Shown piece after piece: positions 1 through 8,841 of a stretch of 64,000 bases of DNA; within the stretch, counting starts at the first letter, position 1; every line of letters starts with the position of its first letter. The stretch spans positions 92,467 through 156,466 of the forward strand of contig NZ_JACHOS010000014.1 in assembly GCF_014199985.1 (NCBI RefSeq). Reading direction: 5' to 3'. The position numbers were made by a program, and so were the translations under genes. Source of the stretch: Methylorubrum rhodesianum (GTDB taxonomy: Bacteria > Pseudomonadota > Alphaproteobacteria > Rhizobiales > Beijerinckiaceae). Under the pieces are notes generated by a model that saw only the letters and a program-made list of their open reading frames with translations, was not told where the DNA came from and ran no database searches.

Positions 1-1
1 G

Positions 2-2407
2 GCCATCGGCCTCGGCGCGGACGCGCCGGTCGCGATCGCGCCGGGGCGCGGCGGGCGCATCCAGACCCGGATCATCGCCGAGCTGCCGCACGAGATCGAC
101 GCCCGTCAGCGGCTGGCCATCGTCGAGGCCTTCACGGGCAAGCTCGAGGCCAAGGGTTTTCCCTACTGGGCGGTGGTGCACGCGCCCGACGAACGCAACG
201 ACGCGCGCAACGTCCACGTCCACATCGTCTACTACGACCGCCCGGCGCGGCAGATGCCGCATCCGGACACGGGCGCACCGAGCTGGGACTTCGCGATCAC
301 CTGCGAGAGGCGGCGGGCGAACCGCACCCGGGTGCTGACGCGGCCCTACCGGCAGCCCAAGGATCGCGCCAGCCACGACCGCACTTGGATTGGAGAGCTG
401 CGCGCGAACTGGGGCGCGTGCTGCAACGCGGTGCTGGCCGAGGCGGGGATCGCCAAGCGCTACGACCTGCGCGCCTACGCCACGATCGGCATCGGGCAGG
501 CGCCGGGCGTGCACATCCCGGCGCGCCAGTACAACAAAGAGCGCAAAGGCGCCCTGACCGAGGCGGGGGCCGACCTCGCCCGACGGCAGTGGCAGGCCGA
601 GGCGGACCGCATCCTCGAGGCGCGGGCCGCGGCGACCGGGACCCAGATCGGCCTGTTCCTGCAGCGGGGCCGGCAGGCCGAGTTCGCCGTGCCGAGCCGA
701 GGAGCGGGCCAGTCCAACGCTGCAGCCCGCGCCGGCATCGGCGACCCCGGCGAACCGGTGCGGGCACTGATCCGGCGCGGGCTGGCTCTCGTCGTGGAGA
801 TCGGCCGGCTCGAGCTCGCGCGGGATCTGGCCCGGCTCGTCTGCGCGCGGACCCTGTCCCGGCCTCGCCTGCTCCTGGCGGCGAGCACGGTGCTTAAGCA
901 CGCTCGGGGCGCGAAGGCCGATCCGGGCGGGATCACCGGGGAGGATCCCCCGGTGCCGGAGGGCGCGCCCTTCGGTCTGGCGCGCCGGAGCGCGCTCGCC
1001 GGGCTGTGCGAGCGGCTCGACCGGGGGGCGGGACAGCTCGCTGCGGCCTACGAGGCGCGGATCGCGGACGCGTCCGGTCGGCTCGACCGGATCCGCGCCG
1101 ACCTCTCCCTGGCCGGGCGAACGCCACTCATGGATTCGGCGCGGGCGGGATCGGGCTCCGCGGAGGGCCCGGATCTGGCGATCACCACTGTTCCGATCGA
1201 TCCGGTCCCGGAGGCTGAGTTCGCCGCACGGGTGCGGGCGAGCCTCGAGCCCGCCACAGCGGTGCTCTGGCATCGGTACGACGTGGGCGTGCTGCAGACG
1301 ACGGAGGCTGTCACCAAGGCACCGTCGCCGGCGATCGCCTCGATCATGCCGACACCGAACCTGCGGCCCGCGACAAAACCACCGACAGAGCCGCCGGCTC
1401 CGGTCGCGCCGGTCATTACTCCCGCTTCGTCCTGGTCGGACGCCGTCGCGCGTGCGGCGGAGCGGCATGGCAAAGCTCAGGTCGATCCGATCCCAGCCCT
1501 GCGGCCTCTACAGCCCCAGTACGAACTCGCCCGACCGCCCTTCGCCAGCCTCGGCGGGGCTCGCCGCTCGAACGGTGCGCCGCTGACGCCGGCCGCTCCT
1601 CGCCCCAAAACCGATCGTGCGGGCGCAGAGGCCGCGGATCCGGGCGGAGGTCAGCCGCTCGCGTGGACGCCCGAGGCGCGTCGTGCCTCTTCGCTGACCG
1701 CCTCGGCCATGCCGGCACCCCTGCCTGCACCGGAGGCCGCGCGCGCGATCGTGGCAGAGAGCGGTGCGCCGAGCGCCGCCACAACGCCGGCAGCCCCGCC
1801 CGCGGCCGCGCCGATGTCCGACAAGACCGCGGTGCCGCCGGCGGTGCCCGTGCCGGCACGACCGGATTCCGAGGTCACGGACACCACGTCGGCTCCGGTC
1901 GCCGTCGCGGTCGAGACTGACGCCCCGTCCAAACCGGCCGAGCCGGCCCCGGCCCCGGCAGAGATCGTAGCTGGTCCGGCCACCGCAGACACGAAGCCCA
2001 GTCCGATCCAGTCCCCGCAGGTCGGGACGCCGGCAATCCGGATTGAGCCCGAGCTACAGCTCCCGGCGCTCCAGCTCGAGCGGGCGGCGCAGGTGCGAGC
2101 GGAGAGATCCTCCACCGCCGACGAGTCGATCACGGACCGGGTGGCGACCGGGCCGCAGCAGCGCAACGACGAGGACGATGCGCCATGGCCCGGGCCGCCG
2201 CAGGACGGAGCGCCGGACCCGGCGCCTCGGGTCGCCCCGCCGGCCCGCCCGCCGGCCGAGGCCCCGCCGCTGCGCGTGCCGCTCTCGGCCGTCCACGGCG
2301 CGGACGAGGCTGCCGCGACCGGCGAGCGTCGCGCGTCTCGGCGGCAGCACGCACCACAGCCAAAGCGAAACGGACGCGACCGCGGCGGTCGCGGGATCGG
2401 AGACTGA
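2..2407 (+). CDS. MobA/MobL-family relaxase, 5' end outside the window
   Basis: The reading frame is already open at the first bases of the window, so the true start lies upstream; the first internal start codon is at 173. Around visible codons 70-76 is NVHVHIV, the histidine-rich metal-binding motif of MobA/MobL (MobQ-type) relaxases, which nick the transfer origin and lead a single strand during mobilization. The second half (about 1300-2300) is Ala/Pro-rich low-complexity sequence, common in relaxase tails. It sits upstream of a partition operon in the same direction, so the left end of the window is mobile-element backbone. The family call rests on the motif and general resemblance; nothing can be said about the missing N-terminus or its catalytic tyrosine. 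Confidence 0.75.
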   Translation, partial: AIGLGADAPVAIAPGRGGRIQTRIIAELPHEIDARQRLAIVEAFTGKLEAKGFPYWAVVHAPDERNDARNVHVHIVYYDRPARQMPHPDTGAPSWDFAITCERRRANRTRVLTRPYRQPKDRASHDRTWIGELRANWGACCNAVLAEAGIAKRYDLRAYATIGIGQAPGVHIPARQYNKERKGALTEAGADLARRQWQAEADRILEARAAATGTQIGLFLQRGRQAEFAVPSRGAGQSNAAARAGIGDPGEPVRALIRRGLALVVEIGRLELARDLARLVCARTLSRPRLLLAASTVLKHARGAKADPGGITGEDPPVPEGAPFGLARRSALAGLCERLDRGAGQLAAAYEARIADASGRLDRIRADLSLAGRTPLMDSARAGSGSAEGPDLAITTVPIDPVPEAEFAARVRASLEPATAVLWHRYDVGVLQTTEAVTKAPSPAIASIMPTPNLRPATKPPTEPPAPVAPVITPASSWSDAVARAAERHGKAQVDPIPALRPLQPQYELARPPFASLGGARRSNGAPLTPAAPRPKTDRAGAEAADPGGGQPLAWTPEARRASSLTASAMPAPLPAPEAARAIVAESGAPSAATTPAAPPAAAPMSDKTAVPPAVPVPARPDSEVTDTTSAPVAVAVETDAPSKPAEPAPAPAEIVAGPATADTKPSPIQSPQVGTPAIRIEPELQLPALQLERAAQVRAERSSTADESITDRVATGPQQRNDEDDAPWPGPPQDGAPDPAPRVAPPARPPAEAPPLRVPLSAVHGADEAAATGERRASRRQHAPQPKRNGRDRGGRGIGD

Positions 2408-2494
2408 GATAGTGAACCCCCGTACCCGTCGGACCCGACATCGCCCGCCCGCCTCGCACCCGGCGAGCGGCCGGCCCCGCACGACGAGGCTGCA

Positions 2495-2654
2495 ACGTCA
2501 TGGCGCTGTGAGGCCAGGATGCCGTAGCGCTGCGATGCCGTGGCGCCACGACACCGGGACGCCAGGGCGCTGGCGCATCACGATGCCCTGGCGCTGCAGC
2601 GCCGTGACGCCGTGGCGTCGCGATGCCGAAGCGTCGGGGCGCCGTGATGCGGCA
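2495..2654 (+). repeat. Array I of about 20 phased 8-bp repeats (candidate partition site)
   Basis: From 2495 the sequence can be cut into 20 consecutive octamers without a break, consensus RYGCCGTG. Near-perfect units start at 2519, 2535, 2599, 2607 and 2639; others differ at one to three positions. The array ends 35 bp before the parA start. A second array with the same unit on the opposite strand lies downstream of the ribbon-helix-helix gene. Such protein-dense tandem repeats next to parA/RHH genes are typical of plasmid-type centromeres. Binding is inferred. Confidence 0.65.
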
Positions 2655-2689
2655 ACTCTGGATCTGCCCGTGCGCGGGGGGCCGTCGTG

Positions 2690-3334
2690 ATGGACGTCCT
2701 CGCGATCGCCACCCAGAAGGGCGGCTCCGGCAAGACCACGGTTGCCGTCAACCTCGCGGTCGCCGCCCATCAGGCCGGGCGGCGGGTCGCCGCCCTCGAC
2801 CTCGACCCGCAGGGCTCGCTCGCCGCCTGGGCCACACGCCGTGCTGCGGACGATCCGGCCGTCGATCATCTCGGACTCGAGCGGGTCGGGCAATTGCCCG
2901 AGATCCTCGCCGCGCTCGCGCGACGCGGCTTCGACCTCGTCGTCCTCGACACCGCCGGGGCCCTGAGCCCCGCGGCCAACCAGGCGCTGCGCGCGGCCCA
3001 TCTCGTCCTGGTCCCGGCCCGGCCGACCCTGCTCGATCTCCTCGCCACCGAGCCGACGCTGCGCGCGCTCGCCCAGATCGGCCTCGCCGCGCGCGTGGCG
3101 CTCGTTCTGAGCCAGTGCCCGCCGCAAGGGGGGGCGCGCACCGCCGGCTACGCCGAGCGCCTGCGCCGCTGGGGGCATCTCGCCGAGCCGCCGCTGACCC
3201 AGCGGGTCGACCATCAGGACGCGCTGCTCGGCGGGCAGGCCGTCACCGAGTTCGCGCCGGCCGGCAAGGCGGCGGCCGAGATCCGCGCGCTCTGGGCCTG
3301 GACCGCGCAGCGCCTGACGGAGATGCCGCGATGA
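2690..3334 (+). CDS. parA: ParA-family partition ATPase
   Basis: 214 aa from ATG 2690; a GTG at 2687 is a possible earlier start. The N-terminus carries the deviant Walker A box KGGSGKTT (about residues 9-16), then the A' motif LDLDPQG (about 37-43) and the hydrophobic Walker B strand LVVLDTAGA. ParA ATPases move or position DNA with a centromere-binding partner. Its stop overlaps the start of the next gene (ATGA), so the two are translationally coupled. The short length and lack of an N-terminal HTH fit the small ParA type found on plasmids and integrative elements. The 8-bp repeat arrays on both sides are the likely partition site. Confidence 0.85.
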   Translation: MDVLAIATQKGGSGKTTVAVNLAVAAHQAGRRVAALDLDPQGSLAAWATRRAADDPAVDHLGLERVGQLPEILAALARRGFDLVVLDTAGALSPAANQALRAAHLVLVPARPTLLDLLATEPTLRALAQIGLAARVALVLSQCPPQGGARTAGYAERLRRWGHLAEPPLTQRVDHQDALLGGQAVTEFAPAGKAAAEIRALWAWTAQRLTEMPR

Positions 3335-3660
3335 GCGATCCGACCCGGCCCCCGCGGAAGCGGCTCGACCTGCTCGGCAGCCTGGACGATCTGGGGGGGG
3401 CACCGCCCGGCTCCGGCCCGTCGGCCATTCCGGTAGAGCGCCGTCCGGCGGAGCGGAGCGAGGTGTGCCCGGCCCCGGGCCGAGGCTCCGCGGCGACGCG
3501 GCGCACCTCGGTCTACCTGTCCGCGGCGATGCTGCGGCGGCTGAAGGAGCTCGCGCTCGCCCGCGACTGCAAGGTCAACGACCTGCTGGTCGAGGGCGCG
3601 GAGGCGGTCCTGCGCGAGAGCGGCCACCTGCCGTCCCCGGTCCACCGGGACACGAGCTGA
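3331..3660 (+). CDS. Small ribbon-helix-helix protein, probable ParA partner
   Basis: 109 aa, starting at the ATGA overlap with the parA stop. The N-terminal half is basic and Pro/Gly-rich. The C-terminal half (RRTSVYLSAAMLRRLKELA and beyond) has the strand-helix-helix pattern of CopG/MetJ-like DNA-binding proteins. Position directly after a small parA, and location between two inverted 8-bp repeat arrays, point to a centromere-binding protein and operon repressor. This is inferred from arrangement and fold pattern. Confidence 0.65.
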   Translation: MSDPTRPPRKRLDLLGSLDDLGGAPPGSGPSAIPVERRPAERSEVCPAPGRGSAATRRTSVYLSAAMLRRLKELALARDCKVNDLLVEGAEAVLRESGHLPSPVHRDTS

Positions 3661-3678
3661 CCCCGCTCAGGCCTCGAT

Positions 3679-3806
3679 CCCGAGCGCCCCGGCATCACGA
3701 CGCCTCGATGCCGTGACGCTCCGGCATCGTGACGCTTCGGCATCACGGCATCTCGGCGCTCCAGCATCACGGCGCCTCTGCAGCCGCGAGCGCTCCGGCG
3801 TCTCAC
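3679..3806 (-). repeat. Array II of about 16 phased 8-bp repeats, inverted relative to array I
   Basis: From 3679 the plus strand divides into 16 consecutive octamers of consensus YCNCGGCR (best units TCACGGCA at 3743 and TCACGGCG at 3767). This is the reverse complement of the array I unit, rotated by one base. It begins 18 bp after the stop of the ribbon-helix-helix gene. Apparent start codons inside it are products of the repeat. Confidence 0.6.
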
Positions 3807-3943
3807 CCCGGAGGCCGGACGAAGACCGCCCCGCCTCCAGCCTCGATCCTCAGCGCCACGCCCCGCCGGCCGGCCCCATCCCCGGGTGCTGCGCTGCCGG
3901 GGCACCCACCATCCCGCAGCATGAGCACAAGGAACCCACGATC

Positions 3944-5098
3944 ATGTCGAACAAGCGCCAGATCTACGATCCCAACATCGATCGGGATCACTCTCGACCC
4001 CCAGCGGCCATCGCATCGGTCCTCGATCACATGCGCGAGGGCGTCGCGAGCCAGCGCTTCCGCTTGGCCCTTGTGGGCGCGAAGCCTTCGAAGGCCGCCA
4101 CGGCGACAGCGGACCGGCACGCCGTAACGGATGGCGGTGTCGGGCAGCCACCCCGCGACGTTGCAGCACCCACTGGCTCCGAGGCGTCGCGCCGCCATGC
4201 GGCGCGGGACAGCTTGAACGCGCGGATGCGCCCGATCCTCTACGCACTCGCGCAGAACGCCGGTCTCGACCCGGCTGTCTGGAAGGCGCGCCTCGATGCT
4301 CCGATGCCGTTGACCGATCCCGAGATCGTGCGTGCCCTGCCCGAGGTGTTCGCCTCCGACGCCTTCCGCGATGCCCGCGCGGCCTGCCGCGACCTCACCC
4401 TGCTGCCGCCTGAGCAGCGGCCATTCGCCGAGGCACCGTTCGATCTCGGCTTCCGCGGGCGTCCACCGGCGCAGATCGTGGAGCATCATCCCTGCTGGGA
4501 CCTCCCGTTGGTGCCGGGCGCCCGGGCGCTGGAGCGCTGGACCATCGCGGATGTCGCCGAGTGGATGAAGAACTGGCCGCCCAAGCCCTCGAGGCCGAAG
4601 ACACCGCTCGATCTCTGGGACGCGCCCACCGCCGATCTCTGGCTGCGCCGGCACACGCTCGCCGAGGGCCAGGACGCGGACAGGAGGAATCTGGTCGTCG
4701 CCTTTCGGGCCGGACGAACGCGGAAGGGCCCACTCGAGGTGCTGGCCGGGCTCCGCGGCGACGCCCTGCTCGTCTTGACCGATTCGGTGCTGTGCGAGCG
4801 CCTGCGTCGCGAGGTGATGGCCGTGCTGCTGCAGGATCGCGCCGATCTGATCCATGTCGGCCTGGACATGGTGGCGTGCGGCTACTTGAGCCTGGCCGGC
4901 CTGCGGGCGGCACTCACCGTTCATGACGAGGCACGCGACAAGACCGTGTTGGAGACTTTCGCCTGGAACGCCGACTGGATGGGCGAGTGGATCGTCGAGC
5001 GGAGCTGGTGGCTGATCAGCCGGTACGATTGGCCCCAGCTCTGCCCGTCTCATGCCGGGCCAGGACCGAGTGAGGCGGTGACCGGAACGGAAGCTTGA
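3944..5098 (+). CDS. Unknown protein of the mobile-element backbone
   Basis: 384 aa. ATG 3944 is chosen because AAGGAAC precedes it at good spacing and the longer frame upstream runs through the 8-bp repeat array. No family is recognised. The product looks soluble, with no signal peptide or membrane segment, and has a Trp-rich central part (WMKNWPPKP, LWDAP) and two moderately hydrophobic helices near the C-terminus. It follows the partition operon and precedes the exonuclease VII-like genes, all on the same strand, so it probably belongs to the element backbone. No function is proposed. Confidence 0.65.
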   Translation: MSNKRQIYDPNIDRDHSRPPAAIASVLDHMREGVASQRFRLALVGAKPSKAATATADRHAVTDGGVGQPPRDVAAPTGSEASRRHAARDSLNARMRPILYALAQNAGLDPAVWKARLDAPMPLTDPEIVRALPEVFASDAFRDARAACRDLTLLPPEQRPFAEAPFDLGFRGRPPAQIVEHHPCWDLPLVPGARALERWTIADVAEWMKNWPPKPSRPKTPLDLWDAPTADLWLRRHTLAEGQDADRRNLVVAFRAGRTRKGPLEVLAGLRGDALLVLTDSVLCERLRREVMAVLLQDRADLIHVGLDMVACGYLSLAGLRAALTVHDEARDKTVLETFAWNADWMGEWIVERSWWLISRYDWPQLCPSHAGPGPSEAVTGTEA

Positions 5099-5556
5099 GT
5101 CAGACGCCTGTCGATCCGAGCGATGAGATGAAGCGGGGGCTGCCGGATCGATGGGATCCGGCAACTGGGATTGGGGTACGACGCCGAGACGGATGGCGCT
5201 GCGTTACGCGTCGGCAGGGTGGGTGCGTTGGACAACACGTAAGGACCAATGCCGGTTGTGCGGCAAGGACTTGTCCCTGCGTTGGACAACACACGACGGG
5301 CTGGACAATGGCGTGCTCACTGGAGCCGGTGCCGCCGGGGACGCGGTACCGGCTTGGGTGGGGGATCGGTGACGATCGAGGACGGGAACAGGCGAGGACG
5401 AGAACAAGGGTGGGGAAGCAGGGCGAAGGCACCTTCGCTCGAAACCCCGGAATGACCTGACGACGGGATGACGGAGGGCGACGCTCGTACAGCGTCCGCT
5501 CGAGGTCGGCGAGGCTCCTTCGATCCCCTGACCCCGCATCACGAAAGTCTCCCACC
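5099..5556. other. 458-bp gene-free stretch with a repeated GTTGGACAACAC motif
   Basis: No convincing gene is seen. TGCGTTGGACAACAC occurs twice in direct orientation at 5224-5238 and 5278-5292, 54 bp apart. A partial unit CTGGACAAT lies at 5301-5309 and an opposite-strand TTGTCC at 5271. Short ORFs on both strands across here do not resemble proteins. Confidence 0.5.
5224..5309 (+). repeat. Direct repeats TGCGTTGGACAACAC
   Basis: Two identical 15-bp copies (5224-5238, 5278-5292) and a degenerate third (5301-5309), with an inverted half unit between. They lie about 250 bp upstream of the exonuclease VII-like cluster. Iteron, regulator site and transfer-origin component are all possible; the sequence alone does not decide. 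Confidence 0.45.
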
Positions 5557-6510
5557 ATGACAGATCACGACGCGCCCTCCGGCGCGAACGAGCCCGGCTG
5601 CCCGCTTGCCCCGACCGGCCTGTGGGTCCGTGCCCAGGTCCGGCAATCGCGCCGGCACCGGGACGGGCTGCTCCTCGCGCTCGAGCCGCTCGATCCGCAT
5701 CGCCCGGGTCGGCTCAGCGCCGTCCTCTCCGGCACCTTCCTGCGCCAGATCGAGGCGGCCTCGGGCGTCCTGCTCGACCCGGACCACCTCGTGGGCGAGC
5801 ACACCCTGCTGCTCACCCTGGTGGTCGATCCGCTGCTCGGCCTGACCGGGCAGGTGCTCGGGCTCGAGCGCGGCGCGTTCCTCCAGGCCTGGCGCGAACA
5901 GGACGCGACCGCGCAGGCCGCGCTCCAGGCGCACGGTCTCTGGGAGCGCCAGCGCAAGCTGCCGGCCCCGCACAAGCTCCGACGGGTCGTGCTGATCGAG
6001 CCCGACGACGGCACGCCGCACCCGCTCGGGGCGACGCTCTCCCGCTGGTACGAGCAAGGTCTGCTCGAGCTGATCCGCCTGCCCGTCGCTTACGAGGAGC
6101 CGGGCTCGGTCGTTGCGCTGCACGAGGCCTTCGGGGCGGTGTTCGACCAATGGGACTGGGGCACCCTCGACGCGGTCGTGGTCGAGCCAGGCCTCGGCTT
6201 CGCCCACCGCGTGCTCTCGGACGAGGGGTTGATGCGCCGCATCGCGGTGCTGCCGGTGCCAGTGCTGTTCCGCCGGGCCGGCGCGCCGACCCTTCTCGAC
6301 GGCGTGGCCTTCCGCGCCTGCGGCACCGCCGAGGCGCTGCTCGCCGATCTCACCGGGATCCTGCGCGGCGAACTCCGCACCGGGGGCTACGCCCGCCTCA
6401 CCGCGATCGCCCGCGCGCTCGGTCCAGATCCAGCCGCGCCAGTGCCTGCTTCAGTGTCCGACGCTCCCCCCGATCCGAGCCCCGCCCGTCAGGGCCCGCT
6501 GTTCGACTGA
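5557..6510 (+). CDS. Degenerate XseA-like protein (exonuclease VII large-subunit paralogue)
   Basis: 317 aa. An N-terminal OB-fold-like part (LWVRAQVRQSRRHRDG onward) is followed by LWERQRKLPAPHKLRR, which lines up with the linker before the nuclease domain of XseA (exonuclease VII large subunit, a single-strand DNA exonuclease). The later part keeps the strand/helix rhythm of that domain. The glycine-rich RGGG motif and the GHE motif are absent, so it is probably catalytically inactive. It lacks the C-terminal coiled coil and ends in a Pro-rich tail. The next two genes are a second XseA-like and an XseB-like protein, suggesting a three-component complex. Confidence 0.55.
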   Translation: MTDHDAPSGANEPGCPLAPTGLWVRAQVRQSRRHRDGLLLALEPLDPHRPGRLSAVLSGTFLRQIEAASGVLLDPDHLVGEHTLLLTLVVDPLLGLTGQVLGLERGAFLQAWREQDATAQAALQAHGLWERQRKLPAPHKLRRVVLIEPDDGTPHPLGATLSRWYEQGLLELIRLPVAYEEPGSVVALHEAFGAVFDQWDWGTLDAVVVEPGLGFAHRVLSDEGLMRRIAVLPVPVLFRRAGAPTLLDGVAFRACGTAEALLADLTGILRGELRTGGYARLTAIARALGPDPAAPVPASVSDAPPDPSPARQGPLFD

Positions 6511-6658
6511 CGCCGTCCCAATGTCGATCCGGCTGCCCGTTTCTGGGCGGCCGGATCCAATCCTCTCAGGCAGATCGTCTCACGCTGCTCCTCGACCCTC
6601 CGCACGCGAGCCCGTGCGCTAGCGACACCCTCACCCCAACACGGATCCCGACACCCCC

Positions 6659-8113
6659 ATGCGCCATCACAGATTCCACCACGGGCCGGACGCACCGCCC
6701 CGACCGCCGCGCCCGGCCTCACTGCCGGACGGCGCCCGCCGAAGCTTGCCCGATGCGAACGATGCGGTTCACGCCGACGCGGCGGTCGTCGGCGAGCTGC
6801 GCGACCTCATCGGCTGGCTGCGCCAGCGCCTGCGCGGCGAGCACACGGTGCGGGCCAGCGTGCTCACCGCGGAGCCGAATGGGCCCGACAGCTATCTTAT
6901 TCTGCTCGGCGAGGCCGAGGCCCGCCTCACCAACGATCCGCCCCGGCTGAAGGCCCGGCTCGACGCGGCCGAACTCGCCCAGATCCGAGCTGAGCACGGT
7001 TCGGACTTCGATCCCGCCGGGCTCGTCAACCGCACGGTCACGCTCAGCTTGCGCACCAGCCTGCGCCAGCGCTTCGGCCGCGGGGCTGGCGTCCAGGCCA
7101 AGGTCATGGCCTTGCTCTCCGTCGGCCAGGTCCCGCTCGAGGCCGATCTCGACCGCGAGCGCACGCTGCAGCGGCTCCGCCTGGAGGGGCGGCGCTTTGG
7201 ACCCGAGACCTGGAGCGAGCCGGAGGATCCCTACCAGATCGCCCTCGTCGTCTCCGAGCACGGCGAGGTGCGCCGCGACGTCGAGCACGTGCTCCAGCCG
7301 CTGGAAGAGGCCGGATTGATCCGGATCCACCGGGTCTGGGCGATCTTCGAAGGCGCGGGGGCGGAGCGCTCGCTCGCCGAGGCCTTCGCCCGGGTGGCGG
7401 GCCTGCAGCGGGAGCACAGCCTCTCCGCGACACTGGTTTGCCGGGGCGGCGGACCGGTCGAGGCGTTCCGGCCTCTCAACGCCTTCGGGACAGCGAACGC
7501 GGCCGCGCACCCTGAGGTTCCGAACCTGATCACCGGCCTCGGCCACGCCGGCTCGCCATGCACCGCGCTCGATGTGGTGGCGGCGCGCTCGGAACCGACC
7601 CCGACGGCGGCGGCGATGCGGGTGCGCCAGCTCGTCGAGCGCACCGGGGCCCGGGCCGAACGGGCGCTGGCCGACCTCGATGCCGCGATCGAGGCGGAGC
7701 TGAAGGCGGCGGGCCGCATCATCCTGGCACGGGCTTCAGCTACCTTCGATCAGACGCTGCGCGATCTCGCCGATCTGGCCGATGATCGGCTGAGTCAGCT
7801 CGGCCAAGCGGTCGAGCAGAGCCTGCTCGCCAACCTCGCCACAGCCACCGGTGTCAACGCGAAGTCCGCGTCGGGCGCCAACACCGCCGGGACCGACCCT
7901 CTCGATCAGGCTGCCCTGCTCGACGAGACCGGGGAGGACGTTCTCCTGAGCGATGCGCTGACGCTGGTGATCGCGGCCGGGACAGGCCGGGTCGTCACCA
8001 TGGCTGAGCAGGCCCGCGCGGCGGCAGAGCTGCTGCTGCACTTCCCGGACGGCGTCGTGCCCGCCCGGGTCGAAGCCCGGCCCACATCCACACGCTACGC
8101 AACCACCCACTGA
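6659..8113 (+). CDS. XseA-like exonuclease VII large subunit, divergent
   Basis: 484 aa. The middle holds CRGGGPVEAFRPLNAFGTA, matching the XseA GRGGGSxEDLxxFND motif, then VPNLITGLGHAGSPCTALD, matching VISAVGHETDxTIxD, then EPTPTAAA, matching the APTPSAAAE stretch. After this come long helices matching the XseA coiled coil that binds many XseB copies. In E. coli XseA, D155, R205, H238 and D241 are required. Counterparts of D155 (VRRD), R205 and H238 appear present, but the D241 position reads Ser. The N-terminal 40 residues are His/Pro-rich and no clear ribosome site precedes ATG 6659, so the start is uncertain. Confidence 0.65.
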   Translation: MRHHRFHHGPDAPPRPPRPASLPDGARRSLPDANDAVHADAAVVGELRDLIGWLRQRLRGEHTVRASVLTAEPNGPDSYLILLGEAEARLTNDPPRLKARLDAAELAQIRAEHGSDFDPAGLVNRTVTLSLRTSLRQRFGRGAGVQAKVMALLSVGQVPLEADLDRERTLQRLRLEGRRFGPETWSEPEDPYQIALVVSEHGEVRRDVEHVLQPLEEAGLIRIHRVWAIFEGAGAERSLAEAFARVAGLQREHSLSATLVCRGGGPVEAFRPLNAFGTANAAAHPEVPNLITGLGHAGSPCTALDVVAARSEPTPTAAAMRVRQLVERTGARAERALADLDAAIEAELKAAGRIILARASATFDQTLRDLADLADDRLSQLGQAVEQSLLANLATATGVNAKSASGANTAGTDPLDQAALLDETGEDVLLSDALTLVIAAGTGRVVTMAEQARAAAELLLHFPDGVVPARVEARPTSTRYATTH

Positions 8114-8136
8114 CCCATCACGAGAAGAACCCCATC

Positions 8137-8343
8137 ATGACCACGACCCGTACCGACATGACCGCTGCACACGAGACGCGGAGCTTCCTCTCGGCGGTGA
8201 GGCGCATCGAGGCACTGACACAGGAGATCCGCCGCGAGGGTCTCGGCGCGTTCGAGAAGGCGGAGGCCGCCTACACCGAGGTCGAGCACCTGCGCGCCGT
8301 GCTGACCGCGCGCATCGCTGACCTCCGTCGGCGCAACGCGTAG
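8137..8343 (+). CDS. XseB-like exonuclease VII small subunit
   Basis: 68 aa, almost entirely helical and charged (EALTQEIRREGLGAFEKAEA), starting 24 bp after the second XseA-like gene with GAGAAG in front of ATG 8137. Exonuclease VII small subunits are 60-80-aa helical hairpins that decorate the coiled coil of the large subunit. The call depends on size, composition and position after an XseA-like gene; sequence identity to XseB is too low to stand alone. Confidence 0.5.
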   Translation: MTTTRTDMTAAHETRSFLSAVRRIEALTQEIRREGLGAFEKAEAAYTEVEHLRAVLTARIADLRRRNA

Positions 8344-8841
8344 TTGGGATCAGCGCAACCGCCGAGGCTCAAGGTGTCGGCGGTGGCGCTTCTGTGATCA
8401 AAGGCGAGGAGGCCGTTTCCTTCGGATGCGATGCCGCACAGGCATGGGTACGGTACCAAACCCCGTGCGAACACATCAGACGGCAGCCCCATGAACCGAA
8501 ACCTCGGTTCGCAGCGGAAGGGGCTGCTACGGTAAATCCTGCTCAGTCGAGGGTCGGACCGAGCCAAGCCGAACACCACCTGTCCACTCTGGAACGTGGC
8601 CTGCGAGAATGCGGACATTCGGCACGGCCCAAACGGATGCCTCAGTTTGACCCATTGCAGACGGTCGGAATGTCCGCTTCCAGGCAGTTCAATGGACCCG
8701 GTTCGGCAACTTCTGGCCAGTAGTGGCCTGTCTGCTCTGGGGAGGGCTTGCCAAAAAGAGCAGACAAGGTCCTGCCGAACCAACCCAGTCGTAAAGCTCG
8801 ATTGGCGTCGGCCTCAAAAATGGACACCAGCACGCCGCCAG
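8344..8841. other. 498-bp stretch without a recognisable gene
   Basis: Several short overlapping ORFs on both strands show no domain pattern and have neither a good ribosome site nor a preferred frame. The composition is less biased than in the flanking genes. It separates the mobile backbone from the sulfur-oxyanion cargo and may be decayed sequence. Confidence 0.5.

Noticed and set aside
2495..2654. CRISPR-like repetitive block
   Set aside because: The 8-bp units are contiguous with no spacers and no cas genes; it is better read as protein-binding octads.
3713..3943. Upstream extension of the 384-aa unknown protein
   Set aside because: It would translate the octad array; ATG 3944 has a ribosome site.
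8271..8783. 170-aa ORF on the minus strand after the XseB-like gene
   Set aside because: It overlaps the XseB-like gene, lacks a ribosome site and shows no domain pattern.
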